Source: Hydrogenophaga sp. PAMC20947 (GTDB lineage: Bacteria > Pseudomonadota > Gammaproteobacteria > Burkholderiales > Burkholderiaceae_C). Taken from it: a DNA stretch of 64,000 bases. Positions 1 to 9,100 of this stretch are shown here, in pieces; within the stretch, counting starts at the first letter, position 1; each line of letters starts with the position of its first letter. The stretch is from assembly GCF_004795855.1 (NCBI RefSeq), contig NZ_CP039252.1:4712001-4776000 (forward strand). The letters run 5' to 3'. Made by a program: the position numbers and the translations under genes. Below the pieces are notes generated by a model. The model worked only from the letters and a program-made list of their open reading frames with translations, was not told the origin of the DNA and searched no databases.

Positions 1-1128
1 TTGCGTCAGGCGGATGCCGATCGTGGTCCTGAGCACGCCGTAAACCACAAAGCCGCCCAGCAAAGCCCAGCCCACGCCCATGGCGGTGCCGATGAGTTGG
101 GCCATGAAGCTCACACCGCCCAGGCCGCCCAGGGCATGTTGCCCAAAGATGCCCGCTGCGATGCCGCCCCAGGTGCCGCACAGGCCGTGCAGCGGCCAGA
201 CGCCCAACACATCGTCGATCTTCCAGCGGTTTTGCGTGAGCGTGAACATCCACACAAACAGGCCGCCGGCGATGGCGCCCACGCCCAGGGCCCCAATCGG
301 GTGCATCACATCGGAGCCGGCACACACGGCCACCAGGCCCGCCAGCGGGCCGTTGTGCACGAAGCCGGGGTCGTTCTTGCCGGCGAGCAGGGCCGCCAGC
401 GTGCCGCCCACCATGGCCATGAGCGAGTTCACGGCGACCAGGCCCGAGATCTTGTCCAGCGTCTGGGCGCTCATCACGTTGAAGCCAAACCAGCCAATGC
501 ACAGAATCCACGCGCCCAGCGCCAGAAAAGGAATGCTCGAAGGCGGGTGGGCCGACATGCCGCCGTCTTTGCGGTAGCGGTTGGAGCGTGCGCCCAGCAA
601 GATCACGGCGGGCAGGGCGATCCAGCCACCCACGGCATGCACGACCACCGAGCCGGCGAAATCGTGGAAGCTGGCGCCCGTGGTGGCCTCGATCCAGGCC
701 TGTATGCCGAAGTGGCCGTTCCAGGCGATGCCTTCAAAGAAGGGATACACAAGGCCCACGATCACGGCGGTGGCGATCAGTTGGGGCCAGAATTTGGCGC
801 GTTCGGCGATGCCGCCCGAGATGATGGCGGGAATGGCGGCGGCGAAGGTGAGCAAGAAGAAAAACTTCACCAGCTCGTAGCCGTTTTTCTCAGCCAGCTG
901 CTCGGCGCCAACAAAAAAGTGGGTGCCGTAGGCCACGCCGTAGCCCACCAGAAAGTAGACGATGGTCGAGACCGAGAAGTCCACCAGGATCTTGATCAGG
1001 GCGTTGACCTGGTTTTTCTTGCGAACCGTGCCCAGTTCCAGAAAGGCAAAGCCGGCGTGCATGGCCAGCACCATGATGCCGCCCAACAGAATGAAGAGAG
1101 CGTTTGCGCCCTGTTGTAGTGCGTCCAT
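1..1128 (-). CDS. amtB: Ammonium transporter (Amt family), C-terminus beyond window edge
   Basis: Inner-membrane channel that brings ammonium/ammonia into the cell for nitrogen assimilation. 376 residues are visible and the frame is still open at base 1, so the C-terminal part is missing. The start ATG at 1128 is preceded by a GGAG-type ribosome site. Visible Amt signatures are HAGFAFLELGTVRKKNQ (about 24-40), DFAGSVVVHAVGG with the first conserved pore histidine (about 156-168), and HGLCGTWGG with the second histidine near residue 314. The rest is strongly hydrophobic, as expected for 11 membrane helices. There is no glnK gene directly upstream, and the gene has its own sigma-54-type promoter. 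The name amtB is by family; a paralog such as amt1 cannot be excluded. Confidence 0.93.
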   Translation of the reverse strand, partial: MDALQQGANALFILLGGIMVLAMHAGFAFLELGTVRKKNQVNALIKILVDFSVSTIVYFLVGYGVAYGTHFFVGAEQLAEKNGYELVKFFFLLTFAAAIPAIISGGIAERAKFWPQLIATAVIVGLVYPFFEGIAWNGHFGIQAWIEATTGASFHDFAGSVVVHAVGGWIALPAVILLGARSNRYRKDGGMSAHPPSSIPFLALGAWILCIGWFGFNVMSAQTLDKISGLVAVNSLMAMVGGTLAALLAGKNDPGFVHNGPLAGLVAVCAGSDVMHPIGALGVGAIAGGLFVWMFTLTQNRWKIDDVLGVWPLHGLCGTWGGIAAGIFGQHALGGLGGVSFMAQLIGTAMGVGWALLGGFVVYGVLRTTIGIRLTQ

Positions 1129-1210
1129 AAGAAGTCTCCGTGCGGAATGATCTATTTTGGTGTGAAAAAAGCGCCAAAACAGGGTCTGAGTGACGCATTG
1201 CACCAGAAGC

Positions 1211-1227
1211 AAGCAAAAAACGCACCA
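1211..1227 (-). promoter_or_regulatory. Sigma-54 (RpoN) promoter of the ammonium transporter
   Basis: On the minus strand the sequence reads TGGTGCGTTTTTTGCTT. The invariant GG and GC doublets are separated by exactly ten bases, which is the strict -24/-12 spacing of RpoN promoters. The predicted transcription start is near 1201, giving a leader of about 70 bases before the amt ATG. TGCACCA/TGGTGCA-type half-sites resembling NtrC motifs occur upstream near 1252-1258. That NtrC drives it is inference from the known nitrogen control of amt genes. Confidence 0.7.
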
Positions 1228-1305
1228 GCTTGGAGGGTTGCGCTGCCTGATGGTGCAAAGCCGGGTCCAGGGCAGACGCCTGGGCAACGCGGTTCAACGA
1301 CGGGC

Positions 1306-1749
1306 TTATTCGTAGGTCTGGCCGTTGTGCTTCAGCCAGCCCCCTTCGTGGCGGCCGGCCGGGTCGTGGTGGGTCCAGTGGATGACACCACCTTGGGCGT
1401 TCCACTCGTAGACGCCGTTGAAGGACACGGTGTCACCGGTGTTGAGCTGATTCAGGCGCGGCGCGAGATCGATGTTGTGGGCCACGAGCAGGGTCGCACC
1501 GCCGGGCAGCTCGATCAGAAAGCGCTGGTGCCGGCTGCCTTTGTAGTCGTCTTTCAGCAGTTTGAACACCGTGCCCTGGCCGACCACCTGCACGCCACTG
1601 CGTTTCTCGGCGATGGCGTTGTGAAGGACGCTCTGGCGGGCGCTGCTGCTGGCAGCGGGTGGTGTTTCTGGAGGGGGCGCGAAACGCTGACCCAGCCCGA
1701 AGTACACCGCGGCCGCAACAGCAATGGTTACAAATAGTTTTTTGTTCAC
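1306..1749 (-). CDS. DUF3465 family protein, probably exported
   Basis: 147-residue protein of the DUF3465 family; function unknown. A hydrophobic N-terminal stretch (about residues 5-19, LFVTIAVAAAVYFGLG) looks like an uncleaved signal anchor or signal peptide. It is followed by a Pro/Ala/Ser linker and then a compact domain. The domain ends with the family-typical pattern GVIHWTHHDPAGRHEGGW, which carries a His cluster that could bind metal (inference). Translation starts with GTG at 1749; no in-frame ATG exists upstream. It lies between the ammonium channel and hemerythrin genes on the same strand, but the channel has its own promoter, so an operon is not implied. Confidence 0.75.
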   Translation of the reverse strand: MNKKLFVTIAVAAAVYFGLGQRFAPPPETPPAASSSARQSVLHNAIAEKRSGVQVVGQGTVFKLLKDDYKGSRHQRFLIELPGGATLLVAHNIDLAPRLNQLNTGDTVSFNGVYEWNAQGGVIHWTHHDPAGRHEGGWLKHNGQTYE

Positions 1750-1794
1750 CGCCTGTTTATACGGTCGAACGGCCCTTGCTGGCGGGGTGCATGC

Positions 1795-1826
1795 ACAAAA
1801 ACAACCACCCCGCGCTGGGGTGGTTT
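1795..1826 (-). terminator. Rho-independent terminator after the hemerythrin gene
   Basis: Eight-base perfect stem ACCACCCC (1804-1811) / GGGGTGGT (1817-1824) with a five-base loop. On the minus strand it is followed by a T-rich run (TTGTTTTTG). It lies about 45 bases past the hemerythrin stop codon and separates that gene from the DUF3465 gene. Confidence 0.8.
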
Positions 1827-1870
1827 ACAGCATGGCGCTGGCGTGGTTGGCCTGATGGGCGTGGCTGGTG

Positions 1871-2380
1871 TCAGCTGCAGCTGACGCTGCCGCAGCCCGA
1901 CATGGAAGCGGGGCGCACCTTGGCCGGATCGGCCAGGGTTTCGGTACGCGAATCGAAACCCACGTTTTTCAGGTGCTGGGCCAGACCGGCGTCCATGCTG
2001 GCGGCGTGTTGTGGAAACCACTCCACCAGGGCCTCGGCCAGGCGGGTGATGATTTCCGGGTCGTCGTTCTGAAAATGGGGGATCACCGCGCGCATGGTCT
2101 CCAGAATGGTGGCGTGGTGCGATGCGTGGCAGTTGTCGGGCTCGAAGCCTGTGGCCAGCATCCAGCGCTCTTCCTGGGCAAAGTGGTCGATCGTGTGTTC
2201 GAGGAACTCTTGATACAGCGGCAGTTGCTGGTCTTGCGGCGTGGCCAGCAGCTGGTTGAGCTGGATCGTGAACTCTTCGTGGGTGTCGTCCATGCGGGCG
2301 TCACCGGTCTCAAGCTTTGGGTTCCAGACGAGCCCGTCGCTCAGGTTGGCCTTCGTTGGGGAGGTGGGTGCGTGTTCCAT
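1871..2380 (-). CDS. Bacteriohemerythrin
   Basis: 169-residue hemerythrin-domain protein; a di-iron oxygen-binding four-helix bundle that stores or senses O2 (family knowledge). Candidate iron ligands are visible in order: H in DDTHEEF (about 33), H in EHTIDHFAQEE (about 63 and 67, with E71), HASHHATIL (about 87-91) and a late H in WFPQHAASMD followed by D. The C-terminal 30 residues, ending SGCGSVSCS, contain two cysteines outside the bundle. The ATG at 2380 is preferred over a TTG nine bases upstream, because a FNR-type promoter predicts transcription starting at about 2382. No Shine-Dalgarno precedes the ATG, consistent with a leaderless message. Confidence 0.88.
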   Translation of the reverse strand: MEHAPTSPTKANLSDGLVWNPKLETGDARMDDTHEEFTIQLNQLLATPQDQQLPLYQEFLEHTIDHFAQEERWMLATGFEPDNCHASHHATILETMRAVIPHFQNDDPEIITRLAEALVEWFPQHAASMDAGLAQHLKNVGFDSRTETLADPAKVRPASMSGCGSVSCS

Positions 2381-2388
2381 GGGCGTCA

Positions 2389-2429
2389 ACTGTAGCGTGA
2401 AGTGGGGGCGTGGCTTTGATCGGGGTCAA
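2389..2429 (-). promoter_or_regulatory. FNR/ANR box and -10 element for hemerythrin
   Basis: The segment 2416-2429 reads TTGAT-CGGG-GTCAA, nine of ten matches to the FNR consensus TTGAT-N4-ATCAA. On the minus strand it is followed 21 bases later by TACAGT (2389-2394) as a -10 element. The predicted start is about 2382, so the box is centred near -40.5, the class II activator position. The start would lie two bases before the hemerythrin ATG. Because the box is palindromic it could also serve the divergent DUF805 gene. Confidence 0.6.
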
Positions 2430-2501
2430 GGTGCTGCGCCGCATGCCGTGTCACATACCGTGGCCTATGATTCGTCGTTTTTTCAAATTAAGGGAGTGGT
2501 G

Positions 2502-2825
2502 ATGACTTTTGTGGACGCGATCAAGAGCGGTTTTTCCAACTACGTGGGTTTCTCAGGTCGGGCGGCTCGGTCGGAGTACTGGTACTGGCTGCTGTTTGTG
2601 GTGCTGGCATCGATCGGTTTGTCGATCGTGAGTGAGCAACTGAGTGGCATCTTTTCTCTGGCGGTGCTGTTGCCCGGCATTGCAGTCGGTACCCGCCGCC
2701 TGCACGACGTGGGTCGAAGCGGGTGGTGGCAATTGCTGAGCCTGACCGGTATCGGCATCTTGGTGCTGATTTACTGGGCCGTGCAACCCAGCGAAGGCCA
2801 AAACGACTTCGGCGCAGCGCCCTGA
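2502..2825 (+). CDS. DUF805 family inner-membrane protein
   Basis: 107-residue membrane protein of the DUF805 (YhaH-like) family; function unknown. Visible are the family hallmarks: an N-terminal F-x-N-Y-x-x-F-S-G-R-A-x-R-S-E-Y-W pattern, then helices around 29-45, 48-63 and 80-95, with RRLHDVGRSGWW at about 66-77 between the second and third. It ends with a short polar tail (QPSEGQNDFG) that is also typical. The start ATG follows an AGGGAG ribosome site about six bases upstream. It is divergent from the hemerythrin gene, with which it shares the FNR-box region. Confidence 0.88.
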   Translation: MTFVDAIKSGFSNYVGFSGRAARSEYWYWLLFVVLASIGLSIVSEQLSGIFSLAVLLPGIAVGTRRLHDVGRSGWWQLLSLTGIGILVLIYWAVQPSEGQNDFGAAP

Positions 2826-3030
2826 GACGCTGCGCCGTTGAACCCTTGCGACACCGCCAACGGCGGCTCATGGGGTTTCCCGCTTCCCGGCGCACGCTGC
2901 GATCAGGGTGAGCGCCGCAGCCTCCGGTCTATCATGCCGTTGCAGGCTTGGAACCGCTCCGGCGCTTGATGCACAGGGGGCGGGGCGCAAGGGTTTCGAG
3001 AACCCGCACAACAACGGAACGAGAGAGCAC

Positions 3031-3312
3031 ATGAAGCAACAAATCAAGCGGCTGTCACCGCATCAAAACGGCAAGGTGTTTGGCGTCATCTGCGCGTTGG
3101 GCTCACTGCTCTTCGTCATCCCGATGTCGATTGCCTTCAGCGCCATGCCCATGGGGCAGAGCAATGGAATGCCCACATGGCTGCTGCTGTTCTTTCCCGT
3201 CATCTACCTGGTGATGGGTTACCTCAGCGTGGCCATTGGCTGCCTGGTCTACAACGTTGCGTTTTCGTTCCTCGGGGGTATCGAATACGAAACCATAGAG
3301 GTCGACGAATAG
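3031..3312 (+). CDS. Small two-helix membrane protein, function unknown
   Basis: 93-residue protein that I cannot assign with confidence. It has a basic N-terminus, then a hydrophobic helix at about 20-40 (VFGVICALGSLLFVIPMSIA), a short Gly/Met-rich loop, and a second helix at about 51-76. It ends with an acidic tail (YETIEVDE). This layout resembles DUF3566-type small membrane proteins, but that is only a resemblance. The start ATG follows GAGAGAG upstream. It is separated from the DUF805 gene by 205 bases that contain an imperfect hairpin and no other gene I can see. Confidence 0.7.
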   Translation: MKQQIKRLSPHQNGKVFGVICALGSLLFVIPMSIAFSAMPMGQSNGMPTWLLLFFPVIYLVMGYLSVAIGCLVYNVAFSFLGGIEYETIEVDE

Positions 3313-3373
3313 GCGGGTTGGACCAGGGCCCGTTCAGGGCCTGGGGCGTGCTCAGGACCTGTCCAGGCATTTT

Positions 3374-4522
3374 TCAGGCCGTTTTGGCCGCTCCGCCCAT
3401 CATTTGCGCCAGGGCTTCCTGCACTTCGGCCGAAGCCAAGGCGGCGGGCAGCTGGCGCAGCATCGGGTTGCGCAGGTGTTGATTGAGGTAGAAGGTGTCG
3501 GGGCCCACATCCAGGAAGGGGTCGTAGCCCTGGAGCGTGGTCATTTGGCCTGTGGCCAGCCGCTCGCCGAGGCGGGCACACAGGTAACACAGGGCCAGGC
3601 GGGGTGATTCGGCCGTGGGCTCTGCGCTGGGCGGCGTGACCAGCACGCGGTCAATGGCGCGCACGTGGTTTACCAGCGCTTCCGGCAAACCCCAGGCCTG
3701 CATCAGCAGGCTGCCCACCTCGCCTGCGCTCAGGCTCATGGCGACTTGTTCGCGTTGGGCGCGCTCCAGTCGGCCGAGCTCCAGCCAGTCGTTCAGGGCC
3801 TTGGGCGGCAGCAGCGATGCGGCCGACAGGTGACCCACAAAGCCCAGCACTACCTGGGTCGACAGGGCGCCTTGATCGGGCAGGTTGAGCGCTTTGCTCA
3901 GGCGCACACACAGCTCACTGGCAATGGCGCTGGCGCGCCAGATGCCCTCAAACGCGCGCTGCGAAGTGGCCAGACGGGGCTTGAAGGCCTCGGCCAGCAT
4001 GTATTGCACACAGATGTTGCGCACCGTGTTCATGCCCAGGAACGTGACGGAATGGCCAATGCCGGTCACGGGCTTGTGCAGCCCATAGAAAGGTGCGTTG
4101 ACGGTGGACAGCACCTTGGCGGCGATGATGGGCTCGCCCATCACCAGCTCGCTCAACTCGGCCGAGCCGGCGCGGGCCACGAATTCGGGCGAGAGCAGTT
4201 TTTGAAGCGACTGGGGTGGACGCGGAATGCCTTTGATGGCCTCCAGCAAGGTTTCGCGCTGTGCCCCTTCGAGGTCTTGGACCTGGCGCCACTCAAAGGC
4301 GGCCAGGGCTGGCGGGGGTACGGCAACCGGGGCAGCGGCAACGGCTGGGGTGGCAGAACCGCTGGCCGGGGTCGGCGTTGCGGACGACCGCTCCACCGCG
4401 CTGCGCTGCGCGGGCGCGGAACGCTTGGGCGCGACTTGGGCGCGCGCGCGATTGCGGAAGATGGCCCACCCGGCCAGGGCAACAGCCAATACCCCGGCGA
4501 TCGAAATCATCATGACAGACAC
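3374..4522 (-). CDS. HDOD-domain signalling protein with N-terminal membrane anchor
   Basis: About 382 residues. An N-terminal membrane helix (about residues 3-21) is followed by an Ala/Pro/Ser-rich linker of about 60 residues. An HDOD domain then spans roughly 90-290, with PRPPQSLQKLL, ISxKVLSTVNAPFYG-like and HSVTFLGMNTVRNI segments. HDOD domains are catalytically dead relatives of HD phosphohydrolases, found in signalling and motility proteins. Here too the strict HD metal motif is absent. I start at GTG 4522 because GGAG lies eight bases before it; a TTG at 4540 would add six residues without a better ribosome site. It is a single gene with no obvious operon partner. Confidence 0.85.
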   Translation of the reverse strand: MSVMMISIAGVLAVALAGWAIFRNRARAQVAPKRSAPAQRSAVERSSATPTPASGSATPAVAAAPVAVPPPALAAFEWRQVQDLEGAQRETLLEAIKGIPRPPQSLQKLLSPEFVARAGSAELSELVMGEPIIAAKVLSTVNAPFYGLHKPVTGIGHSVTFLGMNTVRNICVQYMLAEAFKPRLATSQRAFEGIWRASAIASELCVRLSKALNLPDQGALSTQVVLGFVGHLSAASLLPPKALNDWLELGRLERAQREQVAMSLSAGEVGSLLMQAWGLPEALVNHVRAIDRVLVTPPSAEPTAESPRLALCYLCARLGERLATGQMTTLQGYDPFLDVGPDTFYLNQHLRNPMLRQLPAALASAEVQEALAQMMGGAAKTA

Positions 4523-4666
4523 GGTGAGCACTCCATTCAAAGGTGATGACCCGGAAACCCCGTGGTCTTTGTTTCACCTATGAATCGGCGTTTTTGCGCT
4601 CGCCTTGAGTGGTTTCTGATGCGCGGCTGAAGGGGTTTTCACCCATGGAAACCGCCCCTCAGGGCT

Positions 4667-6118
<1,452 letters not shown>

Positions 6119-6268
6119 GCTGTGAGCCAATGGCTTTGTAAGGGGTTGCGAAGGGTGGCGCCCAGGCCAGGCGGGGGCACCGACGGGCGGGCTGGCAGGG
6201 CGCCCAGGGCCGGGCAAAAGGGGCACGGGCCTTGGCGCAAGGCTGGCGCTGTCGATATAGTGCGAGCC

Positions 6269-7336
6269 ATGCAAGACTCCCGAATTTTATCGAGCTTCCA
6301 GGATCTGGCCCCAGCATCGGGTTCAAAGCCGCTGCAAAAGATGCCCGATCCGGGGCGTGGGCGCGGTCGCGGCCTGGTGTTTGACACCTGCCAGGTGGGG
6401 GTGGTTTTGCGGGCGGTGCTGTTTGTTGAAGCGATCGTGTGGGTGGCAGCCTTGTTCGGGGCCTCTCACCTGTGGTCGTGGATGGGGCAGATGGCGATGC
6501 TCACGGGCGCGGGCCTGCCGGCGGTGCTGTTGTGGTTGCTGGCTGTGTGTGCGGCCAAGCGCTGGCTGGCCCGATTGCACATGGCCTGGCAGTGGGCTGC
6601 GGGTGTTTCCCTGGGGGCGCTGGCCGCGCTCTATGGCTGCGGCATGCTGGCCTGGGGTGGGCTGATCTCCCCGGCGCCCTGGCTGGCCAGCGCCGCTTCT
6701 GGCGCGCTGATCTCGGCGGTGTTGATTGCCGGGTTGATCTGGCGCGCACGGGCCCGCACCCCCGCCAGCACGACAGCGCGCCTGGCCGAGCTGCAGGCGC
6801 GTATTCGGCCCCATTTTTTGTTCAACACCCTCAACAGTGCCATTGCGCTGGTGCGGGCCGAGCCGGCCAAGGCCGAGCGATTGCTGGAAGACCTGAGCGA
6901 GCTGTTTCGCTACGCGCTGGTCGATTCCAACGAGGCTGTACCGCTGAGCCAGGAGTTGGACCTGGCCCGGCATTACCTGGCCATTGAATCGGTGCGGTTT
7001 GGGGCTCGCCTGCGCATTGAGTGGAGCATTGACCCGACGGCCGCCGAAGCTCGCCTGCCGCCGCTGATCCTGCAGCCGCTGGTGGAAAACGCAGTGAAGC
7101 ACGGTGTGGAGCCCAGCGAGACTGGGGCTGTGGTGCGCATCAGCACCCACCGCCGGGGCTCGGTGGTGGTGATCAAGGTGACCAACACGGTCCCAGCAGG
7201 CACCGGCGCGCCCGGGCACGGCCTGGCGCTGGACAATGTGCGCCAGCGCCTCAACCTGCTGCACGACGTGGAGGGGCGCTTTCAAAGTGTCCTGGTGGAC
7301 GGTATTTTTCAGGTTCGACTTGAAATACCGGTATAA
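6269..7336 (+). CDS. algZ: Sensor histidine kinase of the LytS/AlgZ (His_kinase) family
   Basis: 355-residue inner-membrane kinase. Four hydrophobic helices fill about residues 45-160. The His_kinase domain starts with [13 protein letters not shown], where H182 is the expected phospho-acceptor. The N-box [12 protein letters not shown] and a short G-box ([16 protein letters not shown]) complete the ATP-binding domain. There is no periplasmic sensor domain of any size. The response regulator gene follows after 48 bases, so the two almost certainly form one two-component system. The start ATG at 6269 is chosen over an upstream open frame that lacks a membrane-protein character. The name algZ (fimS) follows the neighbourhood and the regulator type; it is not proof of a role in alginate or pili. 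Confidence 0.85.
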   Translation: MQDSRILSSFQDLAPASGSKPLQKMPDPGRGRGRGLVFDTCQVGVVLRAVLFVEAIVWVAALFGASHLWSWMGQMAMLTGAGLPAVLLWLLAVCAAKRWLARLHMAWQWAAGVSLGALAALYGCGMLAWGGLISPAPWLASAASGALISAVLIAGLIWRARARTPASTTARLAELQARIRPHFLFNTLNSAIALVRAEPAKAERLLEDLSELFRYALVDSNEAVPLSQELDLARHYLAIESVRFGARLRIEWSIDPTAAEARLPPLILQPLVENAVKHGVEPSETGAVVRISTHRRGSVVVIKVTNTVPAGTGAPGHGLALDNVRQRLNLLHDVEGRFQSVLVDGIFQVRLEIPV

Positions 7337-7384
7337 GCTGGAGTCTGGGCCACCGGCCTGGGCCGGCAACCGAGGGAATGACGC

Positions 7385-8131
7385 ATGGGACTGAAGGTTT
7401 TGATCGTTGACGACGAAACACTGGCACGTTCGAGGCTGCGCACCCTGCTGGGCGATTGCAGCGACCCGCGCGTGGAAACCATTGGGGAAGCGGCCAATGC
7501 GGTGCAGGCGATGGAACACATCCAGCGCACCGACTTTGATCTGGTGCTGCTCGACATCCACATGCCCGGCGTTGACGGCATGGCCCTGGCCGCCACCTTG
7601 CAGGAAATGGCCGCGCCGCCCCAGATCGTTTTTGTGACGGCCCACGCCGAGCATGCCGTTCAGGCTTTTGAACTCGAAGCGGTCGACTACCTCACCAAGC
7701 CTGTGCGGCTGGAGCGGCTGCAGCAGGCTTTGCAAAAGGTGCAGCGCCAGCTCGCTGCCAATGGCGTGTCGATCAACGACACCTCCAACCTGTCCGAGTG
7801 CCTGGTGATCCAGGAGCGCGGACGCAGCGAGCGTGTGCCGCTGGCCGATGTGGTCTACCTCAAGGCCGAGCTCAAGTACATCACCGTGCGCACGGTCGAC
7901 AAAGAACACATTTACGACGGCTCGCTCAGCGATCTCGAGCAAAAGTACGAACACCTGTTTGTGCGGGTGCACCGCAATGCGCTGGTGGCGCGCCGCCGCG
8001 TGCGCGCGGTGGAGAAACACAACGACCCGATGGACGGCGAAGGCTGGGCCGTGCGCCTGGACGGCATTGAAGACCGCCTGGCGGTGTCGCGCCGGCAGCT
8101 CTCGGCGGTGCGCGAAGCGTTGATGGGCTGA
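7385..8131 (+). CDS. algR: Response regulator of the LytTR/AlgR type
   Basis: 248 residues in two domains. The receiver domain (1-120) has the acidic pair D9/D10, phospho-acceptor D57 in LVLLDIHMPG, and the conserved lysine in DYLTKPV. The LytTR DNA-binding domain (about 140-245) contains ADVVYLKAELKYITV and FVRVHRNALV, the hallmark beta-rich fold. LytTR regulators bind paired direct repeats rather than palindromes. It lies directly behind the kinase gene and is probably co-transcribed with the next gene, which starts 24 bases after its stop. In pseudomonads the same argH-linked pair controls virulence and twitching genes; the target set here is unknown. Confidence 0.88.
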   Translation: MGLKVLIVDDETLARSRLRTLLGDCSDPRVETIGEAANAVQAMEHIQRTDFDLVLLDIHMPGVDGMALAATLQEMAAPPQIVFVTAHAEHAVQAFELEAVDYLTKPVRLERLQQALQKVQRQLAANGVSINDTSNLSECLVIQERGRSERVPLADVVYLKAELKYITVRTVDKEHIYDGSLSDLEQKYEHLFVRVHRNALVARRRVRAVEKHNDPMDGEGWAVRLDGIEDRLAVSRRQLSAVREALMG

Positions 8132-8155
8132 GGCCCCTTTTCTCCCGCGCCGAGC

Positions 8156-8686
8156 ATGCTCCGCGTCCTGCAACACTCTGCGCTTTCTGGGTTTCACTAC
8201 CAGGCCCTGGATGCCAGCGGCTGTTTTCTGGCCGACCTGGTCTGGCCCAACTTCGCGCAGGCGAAAAACGCACGGCTGCGCTGGCACCCGCCCGATTCGC
8301 CCGACGCCGATGTGCAGATCCACATGCCACATGGCCTGTACCGCATTGGCTTTGAATTCCTGAGCCGGGGCGTTGTGAATGAGACCCGCTACACCTTGCA
8401 CCAGGGTGCCGAGGTATTGGCGGTGGCCGACGTGCTCTCGCCCAGACAAGGCTGGCAGCGCCAGCAGGTTCACTTGCGCCTGCCATTGGCGGCCGAGCTG
8501 AAGCCTGTCCGGCAATGGGGGCGCGTTTGCTACCGGCTGGAGCGGCCAGGCCAGTGCCTGGGCACGATCGAAGAGCCTCGCTGGTTCAGCGTGAAGCGCG
8601 AGCTGGTGGTGGTCCTGCCGCCGTCCCTGGAGCTGCCCACCCAGTTGTTCATCGCCTTCATGGTGATCAACGCAGCGTTTCGGTAG
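8156..8686 (+). CDS. Conserved hypothetical, possible tubby/LURP-one-like beta barrel
   Basis: 176-residue protein I do not recognise. It has no signal peptide and is rich in alternating hydrophobic/polar strands, rather like a beta barrel. It ends with a single hydrophobic helix (about 158-174, LPTQLFIAFMVINAAF) after a stretch EPRWFSVKRELVVVLP. A barrel closed around a C-terminal hydrophobic helix is the pattern of tubby, LURP-one and scramblase-like proteins, so I suggest that fold with low confidence. It starts 24 bases after algR with ATG and probably shares its message, so it may be linked to that two-component system. Confidence 0.6.
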   Translation: MLRVLQHSALSGFHYQALDASGCFLADLVWPNFAQAKNARLRWHPPDSPDADVQIHMPHGLYRIGFEFLSRGVVNETRYTLHQGAEVLAVADVLSPRQGWQRQQVHLRLPLAAELKPVRQWGRVCYRLERPGQCLGTIEEPRWFSVKRELVVVLPPSLELPTQLFIAFMVINAAFR

Positions 8687-8716
8687 GATGGTGGTGTTGC
8701 ACCCTGTGAACTTGCC

Positions 8717-8992
8717 ATGACCATCGAACTCACCCAAGAAGACCGCCAGCAAGCCATCGCGTCCATCGAACGGTATTTCCGTGAAGAGCGCGATGAAAAG
8801 ATTGGCAACCTGACCGCAGGCGCCATGCTGGGCTTCTTCCTGGAAGAGATCGGCCCCAGTATTTACAACCGGGGTGTGCTCGACGCACAGGAAAAGATCC
8901 AGGCCCGTGTGGCCGAGGTGGACTTTGAAGTGCACGAAGCCGAGTTTGGCTACTGGAAGAAGTTTGAGCGGGCGGCAAAAGGCAAGCGGTGA
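8717..8992 (+). CDS. DUF2164 domain protein
   Basis: 91-residue cytosolic protein of the DUF2164 family; function unknown. It matches the family layout: LTQEDRQQAIASIERYFREE at the start, GNLTAGAMLGFFLEEIGPSIYN in the middle, and an acidic helix (EVDFEVHEAEFGYWKK) ending in a basic tail. The charge pattern suggests two or three helices. The ATG at 8717 is 30 bases after the stop of the preceding hypothetical gene, so it may be the last gene of the algZ-algR transcript. It is followed by a dispersed repeat element and the convergent recJ gene. Confidence 0.82.
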   Translation: MTIELTQEDRQQAIASIERYFREERDEKIGNLTAGAMLGFFLEEIGPSIYNRGVLDAQEKIQARVAEVDFEVHEAEFGYWKKFERAAKGKR

Positions 8993-9030
8993 TGTTGCCC
9001 GCCTCGCCGCGCCAATCACCCGGCGGCGCG

Positions 9031-9100
9031 AGGTGCTTCAACCCAGGCCGCCAGCATCGCCCCCTTGAGGGGGTGACGCCGCAGGCGGCGCGGGGGTGGT
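9031..9100 (-). repeat. Dispersed GC-rich intergenic repeat, copy next to recJ
   Basis: On the minus strand this reads GCGCCGCCTGCGGCGTCACCC followed by CCTCAAGGGGGCGATGCTGG, sharing the CACCCCC-n-GGGGGCGA core and CGCTGGC-type tail with copies at 44.1, 54.6 and 55.4 kb. The core can fold as a hairpin. The element starts at the base after the recJ stop codon, so recJ transcripts run into it. Confidence 0.65.

Noticed and set aside
1..1119. Plus-strand open frame of 372 codons at the left edge
   Set aside because: It is antisense to the ammonium transporter, whose Amt signatures are complete on the minus strand; the plus-strand translation has no recognisable motif.
2381..2389. TTG start for the hemerythrin gene
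   Set aside because: It would lie upstream of the predicted transcription start and has no ribosome site; the ATG at 2380 fits the promoter.
3331..3352. Hairpin between the small membrane protein and HDOD genes as terminator
   Set aside because: The stem has a bulge and no T-run on either strand, so I did not list it.
6119..6274. 52-codon N-terminal extension of argH
   Set aside because: Proline-rich, unlike any ArgH, and occupies the divergent promoter region.
6323..9019. Very long minus-strand open frame of 898 codons
   Set aside because: It runs antisense to the kinase, the AlgR regulator and two small genes that each have clear motifs or family matches; long antisense frames are expected in GC-rich coding DNA.
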